A stretch of DNA of 64,000 bases from Streptomyces sp. CB02923 (GTDB taxonomy: Bacteria; Actinomycetota; Actinomycetes; Streptomycetales; Streptomycetaceae). Made by a program: the position numbers and the translations under genes. The notes beneath the pieces are model-generated. The model ran no database searches and was not told where the DNA came from. It saw only the letters and a program-made list of their open reading frames with translations. This document shows positions 37,590-46,813 of the stretch, piece after piece. Numbering within the stretch: position 1 is the stretch's first letter; every line of letters starts with the position of its first letter. The DNA is taken from assembly GCF_001905005.1 (NCBI RefSeq), contig NZ_LWKZ01000023.1:806001-870000 (forward strand), in the 5' to 3' direction.

Positions 37590-38351
37590 TCAGCGCAGCC
37601 GAGTCGCGGCGTACGCCTCGATGGCGGCCCGCTGGTACGCGGCCAGGCCCGGCGCGACCGCCTCGTACACCGCGCGCCAGTGCTCGTTCTCCACGCAGGT
37701 ACGCCCGATCGCGCGGTACTCCTCACCGGTGGCTGCCCGGATGCGGGCCAGCGTCCGGTACTGGGTGTCGATCTCGGCCTGCACCGCGTCGGCGTCAGCG
37801 GGCAGGCCCGCGGCCAACAGCTCGGCCAGCCGGATCATCTGCGCCGTGCGCTCGCGCTCGTCGGCCTCGCTCTCGGCCTCGCTCAACGCCTCGGTGTGCC
37901 GTTCGACGGCCCCGGCCAGCTCCGGGAAACCGTGCAGGGCCTTCATGCACTGGGCAGACCGGATGCCCTCGAACAGGTTCTCCGGCCGGCTGATGCTGAT
38001 CATGTCGGTGCCGTCCTTTCTGGACTGCTCCAGTTCGGTGATCGTGCGGGCGACGGTGCCGGCCAGGGCATCCAGCCGGTCGCGCTCGGCGAGCAGCCGA
38101 CGGTGATGACCCCGCAGCGCCTCCAGCTCGTCGACCTGCGCGGCCAGGACCCGGCCGATCTCGGGCAGGCCCAGTCCCAGCGCCCGCAGCACGAGAACCT
38201 GCTGCAGACGCAGCAGTTGGCGCTCCTCGTAGTAGCGGTGGCCGTTGTCCCCGATCCAGGCCGGCGACAGCAGGTCGATGGCGTCGTAGTGCCGTAGCGT
38301 CCGGGCCGTCACACCCGACATCCGGGCGACCTCCGCGATCGGCCAGGCCAT
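37590..38351 (-). CDS. MerR-family regulator with TipAS domain (TipAL-like)
   Basis: A 253-residue protein from the ATG at 38351. The MerR winged helix-turn-helix is at residues 1-70 (WPIAEVARMSGVTARTLRHYD), followed by a coiled-coil dimerisation helix, and the TipAS antibiotic-recognition domain occupies about 115-253 (FEGIRSAQCMKALHGFPEL, EEYRAIGRTCVENEHWRAVYE). TipAL-type activators bind thiopeptides or other drugs and switch on multidrug genes. It is divergent from a SnoaL-like gene, its probable target. A damaged copy of the same TipAS domain lies at 47127-47511. Confidence 0.92.
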   Translation of the reverse strand: MAWPIAEVARMSGVTARTLRHYDAIDLLSPAWIGDNGHRYYEERQLLRLQQVLVLRALGLGLPEIGRVLAAQVDELEALRGHHRRLLAERDRLDALAGTVARTITELEQSRKDGTDMISISRPENLFEGIRSAQCMKALHGFPELAGAVERHTEALSEAESEADERERTAQMIRLAELLAAGLPADADAVQAEIDTQYRTLARIRAATGEEYRAIGRTCVENEHWRAVYEAVAPGLAAYQRAAIEAYAATRLR

Positions 38352-38391
38352 CGCCGCCTCCCTCACACGCGCTTCACCGGGCCGGAATCTC

Positions 38392-38431
38392 CCGCCCTGT
38401 TCAGGACGGTAGAGGCTGCCGCTGCGGCAGC
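38392..38431. promoter_or_regulatory. Two adjacent inverted repeats, candidate MerR operator
   Basis: The divergent gap holds CCGCCCTG-TT-CAGGACGG (38392-38409, 7 of 8 pairs) and GCTGCCG-CTG-CGGCAGC (38415-38431, perfect arms). MerR regulators bind such dyads inside their own and neighbouring promoters. A rightward TACCCT (38455-38460) 17 nt after TTCAAG sits 7 nt before the ATG of the SnoaL gene and could give a leaderless transcript. Confidence 0.35.
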
Positions 38432-38467
38432 TTCAAGAACCGGGCAGGCTCAACTACCCTGCCGGAT

Positions 38468-38899
38468 ATGCCGGGTCTGCCACAGCACCCCCATGTCGAA
38501 ACAGCCGTCCGCTACCACGAGGCGGTCGCCCGAGGCGCCGTGGGCGAGGAACTCGCCCGCTACTTCCACGCGTGCGTGGTGCAGGAGGAGTTCCCCAACG
38601 CGCTGTTCCCCGATGGCGTCCGACGCGACCTGTCCGACGTACTGGAGAGCGCCGAGCGGGGCCGGGCACTGCTCGGACACCAGCGGTTCGAGGTGCACAA
38701 CGCGGTCGCGGCCGGTGACCAGGTAGCCGTGGAGGTGACGTGGACCGGAACCCTCGCCACCCCGATGGGGAGCCTGCCTGCCGGTCACGTGTTGCGGGCC
38801 CGTATCGCGGTCTTCCTTGAGTTCCGTGACGGCAAGATCTGCGCCCAGCGCAACTACGACTGCTACGAACGACTGGTGCGGGACCAGGACCCGGTGTAG
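38468..38899 (+). CDS. SnoaL-like NTF2-fold protein
   Basis: A 143-residue single-domain protein with the NTF2/SnoaL pattern: an N-terminal helix (VETAVRYHEAVARGA), FEVHNAVAAGDQVAVEVTWTG in the central sheet, and FLEFRDGKICAQRNYDCYE at the end. Family members are small-molecule isomerases, cyclases or stress proteins; the substrate is unknown. It is divergent from the TipAL-like regulator and may be its target. Its last 37 nt overlap the 3' end of the convergent TDT transporter gene. Confidence 0.82.
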   Translation: MPGLPQHPHVETAVRYHEAVARGAVGEELARYFHACVVQEEFPNALFPDGVRRDLSDVLESAERGRALLGHQRFEVHNAVAAGDQVAVEVTWTGTLATPMGSLPAGHVLRARIAVFLEFRDGKICAQRNYDCYERLVRDQDPV

Positions 38900-39897
38900 C
38901 GGCGCAGGCTCTCCGCGCCGACCAGGGCCCACGCGGCCACTGCCGCCCACGCCACCGTCCGTCCTGCCGTTTCCCACAGGCCCGCACCCGTCGCCCGCCC
39001 CGCCTGCTGGGTGGCCACGGCGTACATGCCGAGCGGGAAGACCGCCGACCACCAGGACGGTTCGTAGCGCAGCGGTACGCGGTGCCTGATGTGCCGCCAT
39101 GCTCCGGCGCCCAGCAGGACCGGAATCAGCACCGTCGCCCAGCCCGACACGGCCGTCAGCGCCACGATGATCACCGTTCTGACCGGCCCGCCCCAGGGGG
39201 TGGACAGCAGCAGGCTCGCACCTGCCAGGACGCTGATGGCTCCTGCTCCCATGGCGATCCAGTACACCGGAGTCAGCTCCGCCGGAGTGACACCGTGGTG
39301 CCGCAGGCGTATCCAGACCAGCGACGTGATCGTGACGTACGCCAGGACGCCCGCTGCCCAGCAGCAGGCCCCGGCCACCGCCGTCATGGTCCCGGCCTGA
39401 ATCTCTGTGGTGGCCACGACGACCGACTGCGGGCCGACCACGACAAGGAACCAGCTGCCGTCGGGCCGCGCCGACCGGGCCCGGACCACGGTGACGACCG
39501 TTCGCAGGACCAGCGCCACACAGGACAGGGCGCCACCGGCCAGCAGGCCGATGGCGAGGGGGCGCCAGCGGCCTGCGGCGAGGCCGGCGGCCAGGACGTC
39601 GGATGCGGCCACGAACGTGAAGAACCCGAAGGCACGGGCCGGGTCGGCCGCGTCCTGCGCCACCCGGCTGCGGTGCGCGGCGATCCGCCAGACGGTCGCG
39701 CCGACGAGTCCGGCGTAGAGCAGCGCACCCAGCATCAGCAGGACACGGGCCAGGGATCGCGCGCCGATGGTGGTGGCTGCCCTGGAGACGATGCCCGCTG
39801 CCATGACGCAGGCGAAACACCCCGGCGGGAGCCGCTCGATGCCTTCCCGCGCGCGGGTCCGGTAGCTCTTCCGGCTGAGTGCGCCCTCGTGGCCCAT
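38863..39897 (-). CDS. TDT/SLAC1-family anion or C4-dicarboxylate transporter
   Basis: A 344-residue membrane protein; the ATG at 39897 has GGAG 6 nt upstream. About ten hydrophobic spans follow a short cytoplasmic start; LPPGCFACVMAAGIVSRA is the family's N-terminal signature (PxxFxxVMxTGI-like). The family includes TehA, the malate transporter Mae1 and plant SLAC1 anion channels, which pass nitrate and chloride. The gene follows narI by 64 nt on the same strand, and no NarK is in the operon. I infer a role in nitrate uptake or nitrite export, but dicarboxylate or sulfite transport cannot be excluded. Confidence 0.85.
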   Translation of the reverse strand: MGHEGALSRKSYRTRAREGIERLPPGCFACVMAAGIVSRAATTIGARSLARVLLMLGALLYAGLVGATVWRIAAHRSRVAQDAADPARAFGFFTFVAASDVLAAGLAAGRWRPLAIGLLAGGALSCVALVLRTVVTVVRARSARPDGSWFLVVVGPQSVVVATTEIQAGTMTAVAGACCWAAGVLAYVTITSLVWIRLRHHGVTPAELTPVYWIAMGAGAISVLAGASLLLSTPWGGPVRTVIIVALTAVSGWATVLIPVLLGAGAWRHIRHRVPLRYEPSWWSAVFPLGMYAVATQQAGRATGAGLWETAGRTVAWAAVAAWALVGAESLRRYTGSWSRTSRS

Positions 39898-39961
39898 GGA
39901 TACTCCAACTTCTTCGGGCACGAGTGAGACACGCGGTGTCGGCCCGGAGGTGCGGCTGCGC

Positions 39962-40726
39962 TTACCTCGGGTGTCGCTCCGGGGGCCGGGCCGGTGTTTC
40001 CGCACGTACCTGGTGCGGGGTGCCGGACGGCGTGGCCGGGCGGTAGGGGCCGCGTCGGCGGGAGCGGTAGATGACGTAGGGGCGGATGAGGTAGCCGAGG
40101 GGCGCGGTGAAGGCGTGGATCAGGCGGCTGAACGGCCACAGGGCGAACAGCGCCATCCCCAGCAGCGCGTGCAGTTGGTAGACGAACGGGGCCTGGGCCA
40201 TGGCACCGACGTCGGGGTCGAGGGCGAAGAGACTGCGGAACCAGACCGAGACGCCGAGCCGGTAGTCGTAGGGGTTGCTGACGGAGGAGGCGGTGGCCAG
40301 CAGCCCGGCCAGCAGGACGGTGATCAGCAGGGGGAGGACCAGGCGGTCGCTGCGGCTGGTCGCGGTCCGGACGGCGGGCACCCGGAGGCGGCGGAAGAGG
40401 AGGATGGCGAGGCCCGCGACGGCGGCGAGGCCCGCCGAGCCGCCGACGGCCAGGGCGGACAGGTGATACAGGGGTTCGCCGATGTGCAGGCGTTCGGTGA
40501 GGGCTTCGGGTACGAGCAGGCCCATGACGTGCCCGCCGATGACCAGGAACAGGGCGTAGTGGAAGAGGGGCCCGCCGATGCGCAGCAGGCGGGATTCGTG
40601 GAGCTGGCTGGAGCGGGTGGTGAAGCCGAAGCGGTCGTAGCGGTAGCGCCAGGCGGTGCCCGCGACCAGCACGGCCAGGACGAGGTAGGGCAGTACTCCC
40701 CACAGCGCGATGTGGACGTGGGTCAC
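39962..40726 (-). CDS. narI: Respiratory nitrate reductase gamma subunit (cytochrome b)
   Basis: A 254-residue membrane protein with five hydrophobic spans. Haem-ligand histidines are visible as a pair in LFHYALFLVIGGHVMG and another pair in QLHALLGMALFALWPFSRLIHAF, matching the two b haems of NarI. It takes electrons from menaquinol at the outer face and passes them to NarH. The start overlaps the narJ stop by 4 nt. It is the last nar subunit gene before the TDT transporter. Confidence 0.95.
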   Translation of the reverse strand: MTHVHIALWGVLPYLVLAVLVAGTAWRYRYDRFGFTTRSSQLHESRLLRIGGPLFHYALFLVIGGHVMGLLVPEALTERLHIGEPLYHLSALAVGGSAGLAAVAGLAILLFRRLRVPAVRTATSRSDRLVLPLLITVLLAGLLATASSVSNPYDYRLGVSVWFRSLFALDPDVGAMAQAPFVYQLHALLGMALFALWPFSRLIHAFTAPLGYLIRPYVIYRSRRRGPYRPATPSGTPHQVRAETPARPPERHPR

Positions 40727-41349
40727 CTGCGGGCTCCTTCGCTGCTCGGCGCTCCATCGGCGGGAAACGGGTCGAGGCCCACGTTCTCGGTCGGCGGTCC
40801 GCCGCGCGCCAGAGCGAGGGCGGCGGCGCGGTCGGCGGGCGCCGGGCCCGGCAGCGTGTCGCGCACGGCGCGCAGGACCTCGGCGTAAGGGCTGCGATAC
40901 GTCTCCAGCGCGTGGGCGAGCAGGTCGAGGGCGGGCCGGTGCTCGCGCAGCAGGCGCAGGCCGGGTTCGGGGCAGCGCGCGGTGAATTCCAGTGCGGCCG
41001 GCAGAAAGTCGGGCAGTTCGCCGTCGCCCTGCTGCCAGCCGTGGGTACGGTAGAGGGCTTTGAGGCGGGCCAGGGAGGCGCCTCGGCGGCGGGTGTCGCC
41101 GTCGGTGTAGTAGGTCAGGTGCAGGGTGCGGCGTCGGCTGCGGTCGAAGGTGAGGACGTAGCGGGCTGCGAGGTCCAGGGCCGGTACGGTCCGGGCGTAG
41201 GCGCAGAAGCGCAGCAGCGCGGCCGGTGGCTCCCCGGGCAGCCGGCTCATCGTATCGGTGACGGCGGCCAGCCGTACGGGCCAGTCGCCGTCGGGGTAGG
41301 TCAGGAGCAGGGAGGCCGCCTGGTGGATGGCGGGGCGGACGGCTGTCAT
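40723..41349 (-). CDS. narJ: Nitrate reductase molybdenum cofactor assembly chaperone
   Basis: A 208-residue protein of the TorD/NarJ helical chaperone family: an N-terminal SLLLTYPDGDW, the core LTFDRSRRRTLHLTYYTDGDTRRRG and PDFLPAALEFTA. NarJ holds apo-NarG until the molybdenum cofactor is inserted and is not part of the final complex. It overlaps narH and narI by 4 nt each. Confidence 0.95.
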   Translation of the reverse strand: MTAVRPAIHQAASLLLTYPDGDWPVRLAAVTDTMSRLPGEPPAALLRFCAYARTVPALDLAARYVLTFDRSRRRTLHLTYYTDGDTRRRGASLARLKALYRTHGWQQGDGELPDFLPAALEFTARCPEPGLRLLREHRPALDLLAHALETYRSPYAEVLRAVRDTLPGPAPADRAAALALARGGPPTENVGLDPFPADGAPSSEGARR

Positions 41350-42986
41350 TGTTCGCTCTCCCGGCGGCGGGGGAACAGGCCGCGGGGTGTACCCCGGCCG
41401 TTCCAGTTGAGGAGGTTCACACGGCCGCGCAGTCCGTCACCGGCTGCGACCGGTTCCGGGGCGGGCGGGGTATGGAAGGTGTCCATGCCCGGCAGGCCGG
41501 CGTCGTACATTCCCGGGCCGCCGTTTCCGTCGAGGCTGCATCCGTCGTCCAGCGTGTCCGGGGGGAGGGTTCCGGTGTAGCTGGTGGGGATGACGTAGCG
41601 GTCCTCGTACTTGGCCAGTGCGAGCAGCCGGTACATGGCCTCGATGTCGTCTCCGCCGAGGCCGACGGCTTGGGCGATGGCGGGGTCCCTGGGGTCGCCG
41701 AGGTTGATGCGGCGCATGTAGGTGCGCATGGCGGCCAGGCGGCACAGGGCGGCTTCGACGGGGGCGGTGTCGCCCGCGGTGAAGAGGTGGGCGAGGTAGT
41801 CCAGGGGGATGCGCAAGGTGTCGATGGCGCCGAAGAGGTTGGCGGGGTCCTCGCCGTCGTGGCCGCTGCGGGTGAGGGAGTCGACGATGGGGGACAGCGG
41901 CGGCACGTACCAGACCATGGGCATGGTGCGGTACTCCGGGTGCAGGGGCAGCGCGACACGGTAGTCGGTGATCAGCGCGCGGACGGGGGAGCGGCGGGCG
42001 GCGGTGACCCAGTCGTGCGGGATGCCGGAGGCCTCGGCGGCGCGGGCGACCTCGGGGTCGAAGGGGTCGAGGAAGCAGCCGAGCTGGGCCTCGTAGAGGT
42101 CCTTCTCGTCGGGGACGCGGGCGGCTTCACCGACCTTGTCGGGGTCGTAGAGGACGACGCCGAGGTAGCGCAGCCTGCCCACGCAGGTCTCCGAGCAGAC
42201 GGTGGGCTCGCCCGCTTCGATGCGCGGGTAGCAGAGGGTGCATTTCTCGGCCTTGCCGGTCCGGTGGTTGAAGTAGATCTTCTTGTACGGGCAGCCGGAC
42301 ACGCACATGCGCCAGCCGCGGCAGCGGTCCTGGTCGACGAGGACGATGCCGTCCTCGATGCGCTTGTAGAGGGCGCCGGAGGGGCACACGGCCACGCAGG
42401 ACGGGTTGAGGCAGTGTTCGCAGATGCGGGGCAGGTAGAACATGAACGCCTGCTCGTACTCCAGGCGCACCTTCTCGTTCATCTGCCGCAGCACCGGGTC
42501 GGCTGCCAGCTGGTCGGGGCCGCCGCCGAGGTCGTCGTCCCAGTTGGGGCCCCAGGTGATGTCGGTGGGGCGGCCGTCGATGAGGGAGCGGGGCGGCGCG
42601 GTGGGCAGGTCCTCGCCGAGCGGCGCGGTGGTCAGGTTCGCGTAGTCGTAGGTCCAGGGTTCGTAGTAGTCGCTCAGGGCGGGCAGCTCGGGGTTGGCGA
42701 ACAGGCGGGCCAGCCGTCGGGCGCGGCCGCCGGAGCGCGGGACGAGCCGGCCGCCCTTGAGCCGCCAGCCGCCCTTCCAGCGGTCCTGGTCCTCATGGCC
42801 GCGGGGGTAGCCCTGGCCGGGCCTGGTCTCGACGTTGTTGAACCACACGTATTCCGTACCGGTGCGGTTGGTCCAGGTCTGCTTGCAGGTGACCGAGCAG
42901 GTGTGGCAGCCGATGCACTTGTCGAGGTTCATCACCATGGCCACCTGGGCCATGACACGGCGGGTGGGGGGTGTCCCGCGGGGCAT
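41346..42986 (-). CDS. narH: Respiratory nitrate reductase beta subunit (iron-sulfur)
   Basis: A 546-residue protein. Four cysteine groups bind FeS clusters: CIGCHTCSVTC, CEHCLNPSCVAVC, CRGWRMCVSGC (tryptophan in place of one cysteine marks the 3Fe-4S cluster) and CTLCYPR with CSETCVGR. It relays electrons from NarI to NarG. The ATG at 42986 follows the narG stop by one nucleotide; an ATG at 42953 (MAQVAMVM) is an alternative start. Confidence 0.96.
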   Translation of the reverse strand: MPRGTPPTRRVMAQVAMVMNLDKCIGCHTCSVTCKQTWTNRTGTEYVWFNNVETRPGQGYPRGHEDQDRWKGGWRLKGGRLVPRSGGRARRLARLFANPELPALSDYYEPWTYDYANLTTAPLGEDLPTAPPRSLIDGRPTDITWGPNWDDDLGGGPDQLAADPVLRQMNEKVRLEYEQAFMFYLPRICEHCLNPSCVAVCPSGALYKRIEDGIVLVDQDRCRGWRMCVSGCPYKKIYFNHRTGKAEKCTLCYPRIEAGEPTVCSETCVGRLRYLGVVLYDPDKVGEAARVPDEKDLYEAQLGCFLDPFDPEVARAAEASGIPHDWVTAARRSPVRALITDYRVALPLHPEYRTMPMVWYVPPLSPIVDSLTRSGHDGEDPANLFGAIDTLRIPLDYLAHLFTAGDTAPVEAALCRLAAMRTYMRRINLGDPRDPAIAQAVGLGGDDIEAMYRLLALAKYEDRYVIPTSYTGTLPPDTLDDGCSLDGNGGPGMYDAGLPGMDTFHTPPAPEPVAAGDGLRGRVNLLNWNGRGTPRGLFPRRRESEQ

Positions 42987-42987
42987 G

Positions 42988-45900
42988 TCAGTACTCCACG
43001 TTCTGCGAGCGGCGTCGGATGACGGTGACGGCGTCGCGCTGGTTGCCGGTGGGTCCGTAGTAGTTCGGGGCGAAGGACAGCTGGCCGTAGCCGCCGATGA
43101 GGTGGGTGGGCTTGATCAGGAGTTTGGTGAGTGCGTTGTGGACGCCGCCGCGACGGCCGGTGGCCTCGGACTTGGGCACGTTCACCAGGCGTTCCTGTAC
43201 GTGGTACATGAACACCGTGCCCGGCGGCATACGGTGCGAGACGACGGCGCGGGCGACGACCACGCCGTTCGGGTTGACCGCCTCGATCCAGTCGTTGTCG
43301 GCGGCCTCGATCCGCGCCGCGTCCTCGACGCTGATCCAGATGACCGGCCCGCCGCGGGCCAGGGTCTGCATGAGCAGGTTCTCCTGGTACTCGGAGTGGA
43401 TCGACCACTTCGAGTGCGGAGTGACGTAGCGGACCGTCACCGAGCGAGCGCTCCCCACCCCCGTCGGGGAGTGTTCGCCCAGTGCGGCCAGGTCCAGGGG
43501 CGGCCGGTAGACGGGCAGTTGCTCACCGAGTTCGGCCATCCAGTCGTGGTCGAGGTAGAAGTGCTGGCGCCCGGTGAGGGTGTGCCAGGGCTTGCGGTGC
43601 TCGGTGTTGATCGTGAACGGCGCGTACCGGCGCTCGGGTCCTTCCTTGCCCGACCACTCGAAGCTGGCGCCCACCTGCACCGGGCGCGCCTGGGTGTCGG
43701 AGAAGACCACCCGCCGCTCGGCGACCGACTCGCCGAGGGTTTCCAGCCGGCTGTCCGGGCCGCAGCGTTCGGCCAGCCGCGCGAAGCCTTCGGCGGCCAG
43801 CCGACCGTTGGTGGTGCCGGAGAGGGCGAGGATCGCCTCGCACAGTTTCACGTCCGTGTCCAGCAGCGGCCGGCCCCGTACGGGTTCCGGGCGGGCCGTT
43901 CCGCACCGGTCGGCCAGCCACCGGGCCTCCGCCCGCGGGTACACGGTCACGCCCTTGACGGTCATGCCCGCCTCCTCGGCCAGCGGCCCCAGGCTCGCCA
44001 GCTTCGCGGCCACGGCCGTGTAGTCCCGCTCGACGAGAGCGAACGCCGGGAGGTTGTGGCCGGGCCGGGGCGGGCCTGCCTCCCGCCAGTCGGGCACCAC
44101 GCCGCCGGGCTGTGCCGTCTCGCCGGGCGTGTCGTGCTGCAGGGCGGTGGCCACCAGGTCGTGGCGGGTGTCCAGCCTCCCCCGGGCCAGTTCGCTGAAC
44201 TTCGCCGCCAGGCTCTGGAAGATCTCGAAGTCGGTACGGGCCTGCCAGGGCGGGTCGATGGCGGGGGAGAAGGCGTGCACGTAGGGGTGCATGTCCGTGC
44301 TGGACAGGTCGTGCTTCTCGTACCAGGTGGCGGCGGGCAGCACCAGGTCCGCCATCAGGGTCGTGGAGGTCATCCGGAAGTCCAGCGCCAGCAGCAGGTC
44401 CAGCTTGCCGCGCGGTGCCTGCTCGTGCCAGGTGACATCGCGCGGCCGTGACTCGGGCGGCGCTTCCTCGGCGCTCGCGTTGTCGCCGGCGCCCAGCAGA
44501 TGCCGCAGGAAGTACTCGTTGCCCTTGGCGGAGGAACCGATCAGGTTCGCCCGCCATACCGTCAGTACCCGCGGCCAGTTCGCCGGATCGTCCGGGTCCT
44601 CGCACGCGAAACGCAACTGTCCTTGCCGGAGCCGGTCGGCGACCCACTGCCCCGGCTCGCGTCCGGCGGCGCGTACCTGTTCCCCCAGGGTCAGGGGGTT
44701 GTCGCTGAAGGTGGGCGCGGAGGGCATCCAGCCCAGGCGGGCCGACTGCGCCACCAGGTCGGCGGTGTGACGGCCTGCGAACAGCCCCCGGCCCGTCGCG
44801 GAGGCCAGCGCGTCGGCGCGGTAGGACTCGTAGCGCCACTGGTCGGTGTGCAGGTACCAGAACGGTGTCCCGGCCATCTGCCGCGAGGGCCGCACCCAGT
44901 CCGCCGCGCTCTGCACCTGCTGCCAGCCCGCGTACGGGCGCACCTTCTCCTGGCCGACGTAGTGCGCCCAGCCGCCCCCGTTGACGCCCTGGCAGCCGGT
45001 CAGCAGCAACAGCGTCAGAAACGAACGGTAGATGGTGTCCGAGTGGAACCAGTGGTTGGTGCCGGCTCCCATCACGATCATGCAGCGCCCGCGCGTCTTC
45101 TCCGCGGTGTGCGCGAACTCCCGCGCGGCCCTTACCACCGCACCCGCCGGAACCGAGGTCAGCGACTCCTGCCAGGCCGGCGTGCACGGCAGTTCCGCAT
45201 CGTCGTACCCCTCGGGCCACTGCCCCGACAGGCCCGGACGGTGCACGCCGTACCGGGCCAGCAGCAGGTCGAAGACGGTCGTCACCCACCGCCCGCCGAT
45301 CTCGCGCACCGGAACCGCCCGGCGTACGGTGCCTCCGCCGCCGGACACACCTTCCGCGCCCTGGTCGAAGCGCGGCAGAAGGACCTCCACGCTGGTCCCG
45401 GCCCGCTCCTCGTAAAAGGTGAGCAGGGGGTCCACGTCACCCAGGCCGAGATGCCAGCGGCCCGCACCGTGCTCGGACCACCGTTCCCCCAGCGTCCCGG
45501 GCGGCGCCACGGGAGCACCACGGCCCGCGTCGAAGACCACCGGCTTCCAGCGCCGGTACTCCTCCGCCTGCCCCGCCTCCGCCCGGTCCTCCTCGGACCG
45601 GTTCTCCTCGGACAGGTCCAGGTCGGCCGCCGTGACGAACTTGCCCGGAACGAAGGACGTACCGCGCCGCTCCACCTCCACGAGAAACGGCAGATCGGTG
45701 AAGGACTTCACATAGTCCGTGAAGTACGGCACCTGCCGGTCGACGAAGAATTCGCGCAGGATCACATGTCCCATGGCCATCGCCAGGGCTCCGTCGGTGC
45801 CCGGGTGGGGGTGCAGCCATTCGTCGGCGAACTTGGTCGCGTCCGCGTAGTCGGGGGAGACCACGACGACTTTCTGGCCGCGGTAGCGGGCCTCGGCCAT

Positions 45901-46749
45901 CCAGTGCGCGTCGGGGGTGCGGGTGACCGGCACGTTGGAGCCCCACAGCATCAGGTACGCCGCGTCCCACCAGTCGCCCGACTCCGGTACGTCGGTCTGG
46001 TCGCCGAAGACCTGTGGCGAGGCGATCGGCAGGTCCGCGTACCAGTCGTAGAACGAGAGCATCGGCGCGCCGAGCAGCGCCATGAACCGGGCGCCGACCG
46101 CGTGCGAGGCCATCGACATCGCCGGAATCGGCGAAAAGCCCGCCACCCGGTCGGGACCATGAGTCCGGATGGTGTGTACGTGGGCGGCGGCCGCGATCTC
46201 CAGGGCCTCGTCCCAGCCCAGCCGCACCAGCCCGCCCTTGCCGCGTGCGTCCTGGTAACGCCGGCGCTTGTCCGCGTCGCCGGTGACCTCGGCCCAGGCC
46301 GCCACCGGATCATTCAGACGCTGCCGGGCTTCCCGGTACATTTCCAGGAGGACACCGCGCACATGCGGATAGCGCACTCGGGTCGGCGAATACGTGTACC
46401 AGGAGAACGACGCGCCCCGCGGGCAACCGCGCGGCTCGTATTCCGGGCGGTCCGGGCCCACCGACGGGTAGTCCGTCTGCTGCGTCTCCCAGGTGATCAG
46501 ACCGTCTTTGACGTACACCTTCCAGGAACACGAACCCGTGCAGTTCACCCCGTGGGTCGAGCGCACCACCTTGTCGTGCGCCCACCGCTCACGGTACGGA
46601 GCGTCGTTGACCTGCTGGTCCGGACGGTAGACCGCGCGCCGGTCGGATGTCGTCGCGGTCCCCTGCAACTGCTGGCCGAGCTGCAGTAATCGCTCTGCCA
46701 CCTCACCCGCCACACGTTCCGCTGCCTTGCGTGCTCCGCGATGCGTCAC
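42988..46749 (-). CDS. narG: Respiratory nitrate reductase alpha subunit (molybdoprotein)
   Basis: The start is the GTG at 46749, giving 1253 residues, close to the 1246 of E. coli NarG. The frame stays open upstream to 47544, but homology begins here. The His/Cys set for the FS0 4Fe-4S cluster is intact: HGVNCTGSCSW then PRGCPRGASFSWY. The molybdenum-ligand aspartate lies in DQTDVPESGDWW, followed by LWGSNVPVTRTPDAHW. It reduces nitrate to nitrite using Mo-bisMGD on the cytoplasmic face. No twin-arginine signal peptide is seen, as expected for a cytoplasm-facing enzyme. An inverted repeat lies in the leader. Confidence 0.96.
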   Translation of the reverse strand: MTHRGARKAAERVAGEVAERLLQLGQQLQGTATTSDRRAVYRPDQQVNDAPYRERWAHDKVVRSTHGVNCTGSCSWKVYVKDGLITWETQQTDYPSVGPDRPEYEPRGCPRGASFSWYTYSPTRVRYPHVRGVLLEMYREARQRLNDPVAAWAEVTGDADKRRRYQDARGKGGLVRLGWDEALEIAAAAHVHTIRTHGPDRVAGFSPIPAMSMASHAVGARFMALLGAPMLSFYDWYADLPIASPQVFGDQTDVPESGDWWDAAYLMLWGSNVPVTRTPDAHWMAEARYRGQKVVVVSPDYADATKFADEWLHPHPGTDGALAMAMGHVILREFFVDRQVPYFTDYVKSFTDLPFLVEVERRGTSFVPGKFVTAADLDLSEENRSEEDRAEAGQAEEYRRWKPVVFDAGRGAPVAPPGTLGERWSEHGAGRWHLGLGDVDPLLTFYEERAGTSVEVLLPRFDQGAEGVSGGGGTVRRAVPVREIGGRWVTTVFDLLLARYGVHRPGLSGQWPEGYDDAELPCTPAWQESLTSVPAGAVVRAAREFAHTAEKTRGRCMIVMGAGTNHWFHSDTIYRSFLTLLLLTGCQGVNGGGWAHYVGQEKVRPYAGWQQVQSAADWVRPSRQMAGTPFWYLHTDQWRYESYRADALASATGRGLFAGRHTADLVAQSARLGWMPSAPTFSDNPLTLGEQVRAAGREPGQWVADRLRQGQLRFACEDPDDPANWPRVLTVWRANLIGSSAKGNEYFLRHLLGAGDNASAEEAPPESRPRDVTWHEQAPRGKLDLLLALDFRMTSTTLMADLVLPAATWYEKHDLSSTDMHPYVHAFSPAIDPPWQARTDFEIFQSLAAKFSELARGRLDTRHDLVATALQHDTPGETAQPGGVVPDWREAGPPRPGHNLPAFALVERDYTAVAAKLASLGPLAEEAGMTVKGVTVYPRAEARWLADRCGTARPEPVRGRPLLDTDVKLCEAILALSGTTNGRLAAEGFARLAERCGPDSRLETLGESVAERRVVFSDTQARPVQVGASFEWSGKEGPERRYAPFTINTEHRKPWHTLTGRQHFYLDHDWMAELGEQLPVYRPPLDLAALGEHSPTGVGSARSVTVRYVTPHSKWSIHSEYQENLLMQTLARGGPVIWISVEDAARIEAADNDWIEAVNPNGVVVARAVVSHRMPPGTVFMYHVQERLVNVPKSEATGRRGGVHNALTKLLIKPTHLIGGYGQLSFAPNYYGPTGNQRDAVTVIRRRSQNVEY

Positions 46750-46813
46750 GGCCGGACGTCCCTTCTCTCCGTGCGGCGGCACCCTGTGTCCTGACAGCGG
46801 GCATCGCGCATTT

